Positions 34,291 to 47,000 of a stretch of 64,000 bases of DNA are shown here, one piece after another. Source of the stretch: Pogonophryne albipinna. Its lineage: Eukaryota; Chordata; Actinopteri; Perciformes; Artedidraconidae. The DNA lies in assembly GCA_028583405.1 (NCBI GenBank), contig CM053256.1, forward strand, positions 19,889,534-19,953,533. The letters run 5' to 3'. Position 1 is the stretch's first letter, and every line of letters starts with the position of its first letter. A model generated the notes under the pieces. It saw nothing but the letters and a program-made list of their open reading frames with translations. It had not been told where the DNA came from and searched no databases. Made by a program: the position numbers and the translations under genes.

Positions 34291-34904
34291 CAACAACAGA
34301 TGTAATTGGTTTGCAAACATTAAAAGGACACAGATAGGTAACAGGGAATAGCATGAGAGAAAAAAAAAAGTTAAAATAATAATGACTAAACTGAACAAAA
34401 AGAAGAAGGGAGGGAGAGGTGAAAAGAAAACAAGAGGGAGGGAAGACATATAAAAAGATACAAAAAGAAAAGGGTGTGATCTGTTTGGAATTCCTAGCAA
34501 TTTTTTTCTGTTCATGCATACGCACATACACTAACAGGTAGCCATTCAATTATTACAAAATAGTGTTATGATCCAGGCCAGTCATTTTTGTAGGATTGTG
34601 ACAAATACGCTTCATATTGTAACAATATGGACCCGAGCACCTTCATTTTTCCTTGCACCTTCCTCAATAATGTTCCCTTTTGAATTTTTTTATTCTTTTT
34701 CACAAAGTATTCACAATAAAATGAATTCAATAAATACTACACCAACTACTGCCATGATCATTCTCATTTGTGGATTTAGTTTTTTGTTATTTGTATATAT
34801 TTGTTCCCTTTATTCACCATTTTGTGGACACACGGGTGGTTAATTTGGACTGAAAAATACATTATAAAGTCAACAACAGACGTCATTGGTTAGCAAAACA
34901 TTAA

Positions 34905-35735
34905 AAGTGATCCGAGGAAAATGTTTAATATATTATTATTTGTATTATCATTCTTTTATTTTCATGTAACATATCCGAAACCAGGAAGTGGTGTTGTTGG
35001 GAAGTGTGTGTATAATGATAACAAAGGTTATTCCAGTAGAACCATTGAAAGCACGGCTGTGGAACTTTCCCAGCATGTCATTTTCTGGTTCAAGTTACTG
35101 AGGAACATGTTTCATTTCTATTTTAACAGAAGAATTACACGTTTTGGTTTACCAAACTCTCACATTGATATGATTTTTTGGCCATTTAAAAAGGGCTATA
35201 TTTGTAATGAAGGTTTGATTCATTTATACATTACATTTAACTTCAACTTAATGTAAATCCAAAAGTGTCTTTTGAATACTTGCCATGCAGCAATTAAAAA
35301 CACACAAGCAGCCTAAGATTAACAAACACAACTCTACTAAAGCATGTCTTTATTTTTTGTTTGTTAGCGTAAGATTTTATTTTGGGGCGGAATTTTGGGA
35401 TGCACCCAGAAAAATGTACAAAGCATCTTAACGAAACACCTTATGGACCATTTAGCAGCTTTTAAGACTCCTATTATATCACAAAATACTACCTGCAGAT
35501 AGAGATGCCCACTTATATCTTCCATGCTTTCTCTAAGGTCAAGAATAAACGTTAAACTGCGCTTTGAGCACCAGGAAAAGTGCTATACAATATAAATGTT
35601 TTATTATTATTAACTCGTTTTTTTAAGCCTCCAAGGACAAAAGTCTTCAAGGTGTGATTGCCCTGCAAAACCGCTTCACAAAACTGGTTTAGCTTGGTAA
35701 AGCACAGGGGCTGTCCTTACCCGTAAGTATGTTAA
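34905..35735 (+). repeat. Third, partial unit of the block
   Basis: It matches 11,775-12,972 and 32,160-33,357 but lacks the LINE fragment (empty at about 35,168) and the CCCGTAAG MITE (empty at 35,720-35,727). About 180 bp present in the others around 12,785-12,890 is also missing. It abuts the (GT)n at 35,747. Between 34,530 and 34,905 I see only AT-rich non-coding sequence. Confidence 0.85.
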
Positions 35736-35744
35736 ACACAAAGA

Positions 35745-36133
<389 letters not shown>

Positions 36134-36229
36134 GTGAGCATCTGTGCAGTTGTTGATAATGGACTTTCAGATCAACTTTATTAGCATCTTACTGCAGAAA
36201 CTCTGCACATCTGAAAAAAACACATCTAT

Positions 36230-36433
36230 TTCGATTATACCCTGAAAATGCAATTATTGCTGACTTTTTTTTGTTAGGTTAGGCCTTGTAACTTATTCAA
36301 CAGCACTTACTATGGTCTGATCTTGCTTGAAGTGAATATATTGTCACTTTCTTTGTTGTTCGGAGTTAGAATTTTTTTGACTTGTAAGTCGCTTTGGATA
36401 AAAGCGTCAGCTCAGTGATAAGTAATGTAATGT
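36230..36433 (+). repeat. LINE 3' tail remnant in the 5' intron
   Basis: It ends AAGTCGCTTTGGATAAAAGCGTC, followed by AGCTCAGTGATAAGTAATG, the L2/SINE-type tail also seen at 12.27 and 32.65 kb. The coding part is degraded. Confidence 0.65.
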
Positions 36434-36638
36434 TAACGGGTAGAGCTCATTTAAATTCCAATGCCTTTATTATAATTCACACTGGCTTTAATTCATGTAC
36501 AGATTGTTGCTTCTTAAAGAAGAATGTCAGACTGTTTTTTTGTCTAAATAAATGTTGACGGATATTTGATCATTATGGTGTTTTGATGAATTGTTTAATC
36601 AGATTTCAGTGTTGTTCTGGACTTATTCACCCACCAGA

Positions 36639-39045
36639 ATGTTTTCCTTCCTGTTCCTTGTGGTGCTCTGGGCCAGCTGCATGACAGGTAAGATATAAAG
36701 ATTTAAATAAGATATTTGTATATAAGCATATGGCTTCCTCTCACATAACACATATTTTACTTCTCCAGCTCCCTTGCCTCAGTACTCCTTCTCCCCCGCT
36801 GCTGGTAACGGTGGAGGCACGGCATTCGCCACAGAAAATGAAAATGGACCAATCACAGGGATCAGACTCTGGGAAAATAGCGGCAGTTACATCGCTGGGT
36901 CAGTCTGTCCTCCTTCCTTAACACAAATGCGAATAATAAATGCCATATTGCATGTGCAATATGGGGGATCCTATCATTTTATGGGTCGTAACTATTGAAT
37001 CGATTTTTCTTGTTTAAGAAATATTAGCAGGAGGTGATGAAATGTAATAAAGTATATTAACTTAAATTCTGTTCAAATGTAAGGTACCTCGACTTTAATT
37101 AAGTATTTTCTTCATGTGCACATTATAATATTCCACTACATTTCAAAGTGAAATATTGTCCTTTTTACTTTAAAATTTTTTAATAGCTTTATTAACTAGT
37201 TACTGTATGGATTCAGATTTGAAGACACAAAACGAATACAGAACTTTTGAAATAATATGTATTGATGTAGATTAAACTACCCAACGTTATATTTAGGTAC
37301 ACCTAAAACAAGAGGTTGACAAAAAAGATTTTGGCCAGTTATTTAACTTTTTGTTTATGTCATTTTGTGTACAAACATTTCACAGTTCCAGCTTTTCAAA
37401 TGTTGAGATTTGCTGTATTTCTTTATGAATACTTACATTTATTTTTAACATATTTAAAAAACAATCTGCAATTACTACTTTTTACTCCTTATACTTGAAA
37501 TACATTTTCCTCATACTTTCATACTTTTACAGCGTAGTATTATTGCTTTTATTTAGGTAACCACCACTGTTAGCACGGATAGTTGCAGTAACCTTTTCTG
37601 CATTAAGGGGAGGGTCCATGGAAAGTTTAATGTGCTATGGAAGTGCAAAAGTAAACCATAGGGTTAACCCCCATTGATCTGCTTTCTATTTCAATGTTTT
37701 TCTACTTGTTCTAGCACAATATCCATCTATTGGTTACCAAATAGTTTCAATCTGATCATTCTTCTGTCAAATATTGCCCTTATAAATCATTGTTTGTGTT
37801 TCCTCACTCCTGACTGTGTCCTTGCAGTTTGCAGCTGCGCTATGGATTTGTTTGGGGACAAATGGTTGGTCGTGAACTGAACTCTGTACAAGAGCTGATC
37901 CTGAATGAAGGAGAGTCCTTTATTCAGGTGAGAGACTTTATAATATTAAAGTAATACATTGAACATTGACAAGACAATGCATTGTACTATTTATTGACAT
38001 TTAAAAACACACTTTCTAAAGATCATACACATCATCTGTAATAAAGGTTGGCTAAATATGAATAGTAGTATTTTTTTAATTAGTACTGTACTGTATTTAA
38101 TAACACTATATTCATCTATCGTTAAAAAAAAATACATCATTTGTTTGCTCACTGGGGACAAACCACACGCACTAACATGTCATTGTGCTCTCACGGACAT
38201 GTTTCAGGTCTCTGGGAAATATTCCAACTACATCTATCAGTTGATCTTCGTGACCTCCAGTGGGCGTTCTCTGATTGTCGGCCAGCCCACTACAGTAAAT
38301 ACCTTCCTCTACAATTTGTGTTTGTTTCAATCACACCATGATAGAAGAAGTATTCTGATCTTTAATGATCACACTTTAAAAGAACTATGTAACAAGTAAA
38401 TGCCCTGCAATAAATGTTATTTAAGTGAAATGAAGATTAATCTGCACTTAAACTATTAAAAGTAAATGTAAATAATGTAGAGAAACACCTCCTTGTGACT
38501 GTTATACGGTGATATATATATATTAAATAATTTGATTATTTTTATATGCACTTATTTAAATGCAAGATATTACTGTCACTATTCCGTCAAATGAATAGAC
38601 TAATGATTTTAGCTGCATTGTGTAAACTGATGAGTCGCTAATTCATTACAAAACATCTTATTTTTACAGCTTTCTATATATTTTGTTCTGGAAATAATGC
38701 ATTTTTAAAGGATCTAAAATTGTCAGACACATGTAGTGAAGTAAAAAATGCAATATTTGTCTGTGAATTCTACTGTAGTAGAGTGCAGAAGGAAATGAAA
38801 AATACCTTAAATGGTTATTTGATTATTTATCTTACATTCCACCACTGCAATTATCAATGCAAGTACTCATTGTCAGGTATTAACTTGTTGATGATCTCTT
38901 ACAGCTGTCCTTTAACTTCTACCCGTCCCACCCGGGCCAAAAGCTAGTGATGTTGAGCGGCACCCACAACACTGCAGGGCTCCTTTCGATTGCTGCTCAC
39001 TGGGCTGTCCCCCAGGCTCAATTCAACAGCACCAACCAGGACTGA
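36639..39045 (+). CDS. zg16: ZG16-like jacalin-type secreted lectin, five coding exons
   Basis: ZG16 proteins are small secreted jacalin-fold lectins of secretory granules and mucus that bind glycans. Coding exons: 36,639-36,687, 36,769-36,898, 37,828-37,927, 38,208-38,294 and 38,905-39,045. All have GT..AG borders and compatible phases, giving 168 aa against 167 in human ZG16. The ATG opens a hydrophobic signal peptide, MFSFLFLVVLWASCMTG. The jacalin domain follows: GNGGGTAF (the GG loop), GITGIRLWE-like ITGIRLWENSGSYIAG, LQLRYG, the strands KYSNYIYQLIFVTSSGR, and a closing AAHWAV. In human ZG16 the last loop carries an Asp used for mannose; here that loop reads GTHNTAGLLSIAAHW with no Asp, so sugar binding may differ (inference). 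AATAAA occurs at about 39,321. No stop or frameshift is seen; the gene looks intact. Confidence 0.88.
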
Positions 39046-39550
39046 TCCAGGAACTGGGAATAATCAACCTTTATCTTTATCATGGAATAATATGGAATAG
39101 GGTTTGTTTAATGTGATAATATTATATCGCTGTATGTATCAATACCTCTGTTTATTAATGGATTATTTTTAAACTACACCAAAAGAAACTGTTCAAGAGA
39201 AGCTACGTTTCTGACCCTGTTTGGTGAAGTGAAACACACAGGACCTACGAAACCTGTACTTCGTAGACAATACTTGGAAATAACAAAGGAGGAGGAAAAG
39301 CGGTGATTACTTTTCATTAAATAAATACCTCATATAGGTTTAGGAATGCCCACTGTAAGGATAACAATGTATATATGTATGCAAATTATTTTGATTTGAA
39401 TGTGATGTTCAATCTCAGCCTCATTACCGTTCGTTGCATTTTAAGGTACTCCGTTTTTCTTATGACATTGTGGCTATTATGCAAAATGAATAAAAACAAA
39501 CACATTCAAAGCAAGTTGGTTGTATGTCAACAAACACACTCTGGTCTTCT
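39046..39550. other. 3' UTR and downstream of the ZG16-like gene
   Basis: AT-rich sequence with candidate AATAAA signals at about 39,321 and 39,489. Nothing else recognised. Confidence 0.5.
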
Positions 39551-39559
39551 GCAAAAAGT

Positions 39560-39957
39560 ATATACTCAATGTCTTTAACTTTATTTCGTATATCAGGGGA
39601 AAATTATACTTGGATTACGTGCCCAGAACCAAGTCAAAGCTCAAAGGGGGCCGTTGCTTCTCTGTAGCGGCTCCCACACTGTGGAACGATCTGCCCATGC
39701 ACATCAGACAGGCCTCCACACTGCCTGCTTTTAAATCGCTTCTTAAAACCCACCTCTACTCCTTAGCGTATTAACATCTTTTAGAGCGTTGCTTTTAAAT
39801 TGTCTATTGTTTTTACTTGTAGCCTACTTGTTTTATGGTGTGTGAGCTGTGCTGTTATTTTTTTTTATGTTTTATTTGATTTATTTGCCTGTACAGCACT
39901 TTGGTCTGGAGGTTTAAAGTGCTCTATAAATAAAGCTGTATTGTATTGTATTGTATT
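39560..39957 (+). mobile_element. 5'-truncated LINE 3' end (Maui/L2-like)
   Basis: The frame to 39,774 reads LDYVPRTKSKLKGGRCFSVA, then APTLWNDLP and FKSLLKTHLYSLAY, the conserved C-terminus of fish LINE ORF2 proteins. The 3' UTR contains GTACAGCACTTTGGTCTGG and AAAGTGCTCTATAAATAAAG, then a (TTGTA)n-like tail. Only the last roughly 60 codons are present, so it is a dead insertion. Confidence 0.85.
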
Positions 39958-40633
39958 AACATAAAATTACTGAAAACTACTGTGTGCAGGATTGTGGACA
40001 TATTATTTTTATTTGTTCGTGTATCGCTGCACTTCACATAAAACATGTGACATCTGACTTTATGACGTTCTGCTGAACATATGACAGTTCATTTGACTCC
40101 GAGAAGATCTTCTCATTGTTGCCTTCAGCAAGTAACAAACTACTGTCCTTCTTCTGCAGTTTTCCAGGCACAGTAGCTCAGGTAACTGCTTCCTGCATAG
40201 CACGGTGTGGTCAAAAATGCAAATAACTGAAGTGTGAGAGGTGGTGAAAATGGGAAGAAAATAAAAAAAAGTCCAAAACCATTGTTCACTATAAATAAAA
40301 CCAAAATTAAGCCTGAAACTACAATGATCTTTTGCTAAAAAATAAACAAGTGTCCCTTTTTGTAACATTGACAGCTGAGTCAGGAAGTTCTACACAATGA
40401 GATACATATTTTTTAACTCTGGGACAAGAGAACACCGGTGTCCGATCAGAAGATAACCTGAATATCGGAATCAGGATCAGGAGATGACGAGTTTGATTTC
40501 ATTTTTTATATACTTTGAAATTCTCTTTTACAAACAAAGACTGATATACTTGTCACAAGGACATAAAAAAAACTGTTAAATACTGTTTTCTGAGGCTTTC
40601 CTAAAAGAAAAATGTATAAAAATACCACTCTTG

Positions 40634-41759
40634 CCCCTTTCACACCAGCGCTTTTTCAGCTCCGGCTCGGAGCTGGAGCCTGAAAAGCGCCGGTTTTTCC
40701 TGTTCACACCGCAGCGGCGCCGGCTCTTAGCTCCGGAATCCGGTTCACTTCCAGCTCCAAAAAATTGTCGGTCTAGAGGCAAGAGCTTCGGAGCTAAGAG
40801 GTGGCGTCGCTTACGTCTCTCTTACGTTGAGGCGTGCAGGAAACTAAACCCACCTCCCCTGAACATGGGTCGACTGTCATGCCTGCCTACAAGCAGTAGT
40901 GCTTATAAACACACTTTATAACAACAGGCAACACTAACCAGGTTTCGTGTGATTCTGTTTATTTGTACCTTACTTTGACCATCCGTTCACTGTTATTGAT
41001 CATTGTGGAGAGAGGCAGACGTTTTGTTTTGTATTATAGCAGCTATCGGATGGAATCAATACATGGGCTGCACAGGTTGTCATGTCCGACTATCACAAGT
41101 AGAATCATAATAAAAATAAGCCGGTAAAATGTGCCTGTAGAAAACGGTTTATGCCACAATAGGATAGCAATAGCAAGTAGTCAGTTTAGCTTCGGTTGCT
41201 ATGCTAGCATCACCCATTTTATACCAGAGAAACTTTCATAACAGCGTTGTGATGCCAAACAGCGTCAATTCAGACTGACACACATTCACTTAAGGGGAAC
41301 TGGGGATATGTATCAGCTGCTTGTGTGAGTCGGACAGTGAATACTTTAGAGCGGCCGCTGCAGTGTGAGCTAACCGGGAGCTAACGGGAGAATAAACTCC
41401 CGTGGAAGAGCAGCCAACACTGCAGCGGTCGGTAAATGCCGCAGAAACACATTAATAAACAATGAACCACGGCACTCTGGAGAAAAGCATAAGGTTGGAG
41501 AAGTCGTTATTTAATTTAATCTGGCTTCGTGTGATTAAAAGCAACACGATCATCGACCCGACGCAGTTCCCCGTTGTTGTTGTTGTGAGCGCCGTAACGC
41601 CGTTGGGGAGCAAATCAGCGATGTAAACGGTGACGTCATGACGCAGCAGCGGCAGCTCTGGGCGGTGTGAACAGAGCGGGAGCAGAAAAGGGAAACCGGA
41701 GCTGAACCAGAAAAGCTCTAGCTCGGAGCTAGAAAGGGAAAAGCGCTGGTGTGAAAGCC
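40634..41759. mobile_element. 1.13-kb TIR element in CMTM8 intron 3
   Basis: CCCCTTTCACACCAGCGCTT at the left pairs with AAGCGCTGGTGTGAAAG at the right; further inside, CTCGGAGCT occurs in both arms. There is no clear TSD and no ORF of note. It is a non-autonomous DNA element of uncertain superfamily. Confidence 0.7.
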
Positions 41760-42234
41760 GCAACTGAGGACACCATCTTGGAGTCCTGGTGATTTATCTT
41801 TTGTAAACACATACAGTATACCATTACAACAAGTTGGGGAGAAGTGCCCTTACTGCAGATGCTGCCCAGCAGTTGTAGTTGTGTCTCCCCCTGACAGCCT
41901 GGTTGACTGAGAGAAAATCTACACCAGATACAGAGCTGTAGCACTGCAGTTCAAGCACAGCGCCTTGAAGATCAACAGATAAAGAGACAAGGCAGTCAGA
42001 CAAGTTGGTAAAAATGCAAAAAAGAAAACCGAAAACTGAAATGTGTGTGAGTGTTTGTTTTACCAGTGTAGTCCAGGGGGGTATACTACGAAGCAGGATT
42101 TTTGCTTAGCCGGCTAAATTCAGGGTAAACTCCTGCTTTCCGGTCCTACGAAGTTCTCTTTTTAGCAGGCTAGATCTCCATGGTAACTTATGCTTAGCGG
42201 CTAACCTGGTCGGGACCAGGTTAGGTTGCAGGCA

Positions 42235-44081
42235 CCCCCTAATCCCACCAGGAGCGTCTGCGGCGTTTTTAGCGATCGCGGCCACTCTAGTCAATGGGTG
42301 CTATTCCACCAGACCCGCTGCGCCGCGCTGCGTCGCGGCTCGAAGCGTCCCAGAAGCTCCTCGCCGCAAGGAATTTCTAAAATATAGGATGAATCCTATT
42401 TTTGACGCAGCGCAGGCAGGAAGTGATGAAAATCACCTTGTTGTCTCCTTTGCTGGTTGAGGGGGTGCACCCAAAACCGGCTCCTTCTCCTCCCCCCACC
42501 CCGTAGTCTTTCAAGTAGGAGAATACATGCCAGCGTTCTCCTCCGGTTTACAGGCACTGTAAATTATATATATATATATATATATAGAATAATTATGATG
42601 ATGAATGCATATTTTTTTACCACTAAAATACAGAAACACATCTTTGATTCATGTCGTTTATAACTGGAATATTACAATTATTATTAACTGTGTCTGTAGT
42701 CTACAACACAACAAAATAGGAAATAACAACAATAAACACGATTTAAACAGACACAAACATAAACCATTTAACTACGTAGCCTACTTACTTGTAGAAGTAC
42801 AAATGTCCAGGAAATATTCCAAAATCAACAACAACTGCAAGGCTGCACACACGACGCTCCGTTTCCGCAACGTTTTGAAACGCGCCTGGTGGGTTATGAC
42901 CATGGATGTATAATAAGAACTGGATACAGCGTGGGAGGCGGGGCCTCATTCATTCCTATGAGAGTTGCTCATTAGCACATGATGATAAAATGGCCCAACT
43001 TTTGAGAGAGTGAAACGTCACAGATTACCCGGCATGCCTGAGAAGTACCCGTATGTGCGCTCATAGCGCATGCGCAACTTTAACCAAAATGCTCGTTCAC
43101 ATCAAGCACGTCAATTTGCGTACACGTAACAGCACCGCACGTTCATGACAGCATGGATGGATTTGATATTAACGAGGCAGCAGTTAGCAGCTAGCGGCTA
43201 GCTAGTAATTATGCTAATGTACACATGTTATGTACTTATATTACGCAGGATCTAGTGATATCCAAGCAACAGAGCTTCATTTAGCATGAAAGAATGATTG
43301 CACTGTATATATATATAGATATATATATATAGGCCTATATATACTTATAATAATAAGTAATATTAACTTTATTTAATACAACATTTACGGTACAAGATTT
43401 AATCATACAGCCCATGTAGTATGATAATGAATTACAGCAAACTTGTGCAATATATCCATTATTACAGCTCCGTGGGATGGCAGTAAGACGATATGGGTCC
43501 GTTCTTATTGTGCATCCATGGGTAAAGATAAACGCAACTCACATTGGTTTCTCAAACAGCATCTCTGTAAACTACGTGTATTCACTGAATTTCACTCTCT
43601 GCCTTTAACGGCTCGTTGTAGCTCCAATAGCTCCAGCCCCCACCCTCCCTGTGAGCACAGTGTGCTCTGATTGGTCGGGACACGTAACATGAACGTGCCG
43701 GGCGGCGCGGTCCCGTGGGTTAGATGCACGTTCATAATGCAGAGGGAAATAACTCTCAGAATAACGTTAATAGCACATTATTACAACTTGAGGAACGAAT
43801 GTTTTTAATAAGGGCTATACAAGTGTTCATACTGGGTAGTTTATTTAGTTTAAAAAAAATTATCCAACGATTTACAGACCATTCTTTCCCCATGTAAGTC
43901 AATGTTAAAAAGTGTTTCCGGGCCTGGCAACCAAACGGAAGTGTAGTACCGCCGTTTGGCCAGCACGAATATTTTCATGTGAGTCCGGCGCACTTCCTGG
44001 GGGCTTGGTTATGACGCAGGAGGAGGTCGCAGCGCGGCGCAGCCGCAGCGCAGCGCAGACGCTTCCGGTGCGATCAGGGGG
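42235..44081. mobile_element. Middle element: second copy of the CCCCCTAATCCC MITE
   Basis: It has the same ends and interior as 5,058-5,839, but with a shorter GC-repeat arm and a 1.1-kb insertion at 42,901. The flanking trinucleotides (GCA left, TAA right) do not match, so the TSD is eroded or an end has moved. Confidence 0.85.
42901..44006. mobile_element. Inner 1.1-kb element, TSD GGTTATGAC
   Basis: The 9-bp GGTTATGAC occurs at 42,892-42,900 and 44,007-44,015. The sister MITE at 5.7 kb has it once, which confirms the insertion. The left end is CATGGATGTATAATAAGAAC and the right end CACTTCCTGGGGGCTT, not obviously inverted. Part of it (43,535-43,680) resembles 48,470-48,560. No coding capacity is seen. 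Confidence 0.85.
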
Positions 44082-47000
44082 TAAGAGCTCAACTCAGTGA
44101 AAGCACTGCCTGCTGACCAATCAGAGCTCAGTGTGCGGAATTTAAAGCGACAAGTCATATTACAGGAGAAAGGAAATACAGAAAAGCTGCCGTCGCAGGA
44201 AAGACGGCCGGCAAAAATCACCGACTGTGTGAACGTGAACATTAATAGAATATCACCTCCCATCTTCAGAGCAATCTGACTATTATAACATTAGCGTTAA
44301 GAAAGCTTACTTAAATATCTGCCACAACATAAGTAACCGGATCAGAGTAACATTAAGTACAGTCCGCGGCATATCACTTCATAATGTATCATATATTTTC
44401 TTATCTGAGTCAGCTGAGCCGTATCTGGCCGTGCAACACTCACAGTGTCACATACTGTATGCAGAAGTATTATTTTAAGCAACACATTAAGTTGACGAAA
44501 CACTCGAGACAAATGTAATTAAAGTCAGATCGTGTTTTAGACGGGGCAGTGATATCATAAACCTGTTAATGTACGCATTCAAACACTTTTTCTTTTGCCA
44601 GCTGTATTCACCTTGCAGGTGCAACTATGTGGCTTTTATCCTGGATAAAGTGTTTAAGTCATGGATGTTTAAAGTTTAACTTCTTCATTTTTGACTAGTA
44701 TTAAAGTTCACTTTTCATTCAGGAAGTATGACGCTGCGCTGTCAGTATGCTTCTCCATGTTTGTGATTGGTCGAATGCTCCAAATACCACCCCTTTCATG
44801 TGAACGCGCACCTAACTAGATAGGACACGGCTGGCTTGAGCGATCCACTTGATAACCAGCGTCGTAGTACAGTTTAGCGAGAGCGCGTATGTTTTGGATT
44901 AGGCCAACCGGCTAACTCAAACATATCCAGGTTAGGTTGAACCAGCTTCGTAGTATAGGCCCCAGGGGACCTGTGGTATCCTGTTGTGGGCTCCAGTGAG
45001 GTACATTATAAACAGGCAAATGGTCAGAACCCAGCACAAAATGGTAACAAACATCACCCAGCAGAGAGCAGACGGATGAAAATACTCTGTACCCCCAACC
45101 AGAATCCACACCAACATACCAAACACCTGGAGGAGAGAGGACAGAAAGAGTGCATGTGAGTGTGGAGAAAAGAAAGAATACATTCAGGTAAACACTTCAA
45201 ACCCCTCATTGATTTCACCAGATACATATTTTCAAGTCACCAATATGGAACACAAAGTGAAGCATTTTGAAGCGTCACTTGAAAAATATCTAACTTAAAA
45301 AAACACCACAAGGTAGTGTCACATCAGGTCAATGTTGATAGAAACCTTTTGGGCGAATGTATTTGTTGATCAATGAATCATTTCCAAATTCCGAACACCC
45401 AAACCTATTCCAAACCTGCTCTTCCTGTTTCATGATACAAGATTCGTGCAAAGAACGCGCCTTTAAGCATTGTTGGTTTCTACTTTCCTAAAATAGAAAC
45501 TCTTGTAGGATTTCCCCATGTTTCAATTGATTGTCATCAAATGACTCATGAGGCCTGCCCAGCCTCTGCATGGCAGCCAGCCAGACTGTATTTAGAGGCC
45601 GTCATGTCTCTTTTCCTCAGCTGATTTGGAAAGGAAGAAACACAATAAGGGAGAGAAAGGAGGAAGACGGGGTTTGCTTGTTTTGTCTTTGATTTATTTC
45701 CTATTTTCATAGAAAACATTTTTTTTCTTTAAACTACATAAAAGTTATGCTATTATTCACATGAATCTCATATGGGCAGTACTGTAGCTCAGAAACAACC
45801 CAAACGCAGATCAAGTCGTCTCTTTTATGTCTAATTTGGTAACAATTTCTCTTCAAACACTGAAGAGAACATCTTAAAGTCCATATTCACACTTACTATC
45901 TCAGCCAGGTGGAGTTTTCCTGTGGCAGTTGTGGTGAAGTGCTGGTCGAAGGCCAAGGTGGGGGTAGAGATGTTGCATACTGGGGCAGAGGGAGTCCTGC
46001 GGGGCGACCCCACAGCAGCTCGGTTCATGGTGCACTGACGCAGACAGCCTGTCGCTCAGCCAGAGGGAGTTGAGTCCCTGTCCCGGAATCCAACAAGGCC
46101 ACCCCTCCATGAATGGATACAAACTGTTTCAGCTCACATGTTAACAAAAATTGCATGAAACTTTCGACTTGTGCGCTGTATTATTTCAACCCAGTCTCAC
46201 GGCATTTCGTGTTATAGTCACGACATTTAATCTATTGATTCGTGTTCACCAACACGATTTACCCTTTTTTTTCGTGTCACACAGAACGATTTTAAAAGCA
46301 ATGCATTTCTATTGGTAGTATGTTTCGTGCCTGCAACACGTCTTTTTGTCCGGTTGGGTCTTGGAAGACCGGAAGCTGTGGGGTTCATAAAAACATGTTC
46401 TTACTCAAAATTGTTTTTATTTATTTGTTTAATTCTATAATCTCTGGCTTTTTTGGCGTCCGCCAGGAACTGAATTTCAAAATAAAATAACCGGAAACAG
46501 ATACACACCCACTGAACTGATTACCCAAGATCCTCAGCTATGGTTTAAGCTCAGTGATTGGATTGTTTAGCCGCAATGCACGTTGGGAAATAGACAACAT
46601 TACAAGTACGAATTGGCTGACGGTCAGTGGAGTCTCAAAAAACCCACACACGAATGCACAGCGATCCGTGCACAGAAAGCGGTTTGTGTTTGCAGGTGCA
46701 GAGGTTTTAAACGGAAAACAAATATGTGAGGATCAAAAATATGTAAAAAAAAATCTGTATTTGGATTGTATTTACATGTATATGAAACGGAACACATTTG
46801 TGTGTGCATTGAAAAACACAAGTGTGGATCCGGAAATACAAGTTTGAATCCTTTTGCGGATCATGAAATACAAGTGTGAATCCTTCTGTGTGCATGTGTG
46901 TATTATGAGACTGTTCTGAGCCCATATAATAGTGACCCAATTCAAGCACACCCTACATGTGGATGCTAGGTCTGACCGTCTGGCTAACAGGCTAGTGCCA

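Larger units (their letters stand above)
27776..34530. repeat. Duplicated block, copy 2
   Basis: This copy, in the same orientation, matches 171-872, 2,087-2,441 and 9,110-14,520. It preserves the uninterrupted SINE and the empty sites of two copy-1 insertions. A unique solo LTR (31,613-31,989) is its own addition. The segment 28,493-28,776 is not shared with copy 1. Confidence 0.92.
42080..44961. mobile_element. Outer TIR element inserted in CMTM8 exon 2
   Basis: The left end is GGTATACTACGAAGCAGG. The right end in reverse complement is GGCCTATACTACGAAGCTGG. CCAGGGG lies on both sides (42,073-42,079 and 44,962-44,968), though the G/C-rich edges allow a shorter duplication. Its own interior (42,098-42,234 and 44,082-44,940) is non-coding and resembles the palindromic element's centre at 21.7 kb. 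It contains two younger nested elements. Confidence 0.8.
40140..46028 (-). pseudogene. cmtm8: CMTM8-like MARVEL-domain gene, broken by a transposon and a frameshift
   Basis: CMTM8 is a four-pass MARVEL membrane protein linked to receptor trafficking. Four minus-strand exons match it. Exon 1 (46,028-45,897, Kozak-like CACCATG, 44 codons) ends LHLAEI at a GTAAGT donor. Exon 2 starts at 45,126 with VFGMLVWILVGGTEYF and includes WVMFVTILCWVLT and NRIPQVPW; it is cut at 44,962 by a transposon and resumes at 42,079-42,064 with ACTACACTG and a GTAAAA donor. Exon 3 (41,963-41,854) has LCLNCSATALYL, then a frameshift, then SVNQAVRGRHNYNCWAAS. Exon 4 (40,226-40,140) has CYAGSSYLSYCAW and a stop. Without lesions it would be about 170 aa (human 173). 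The frameshift fits a loss of about 10 nt (110 nt present, 120 expected). Exon 1 and the uncut part of exon 2 are well preserved, so the loss may be recent or the copy a paralogue. Confidence 0.85.
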
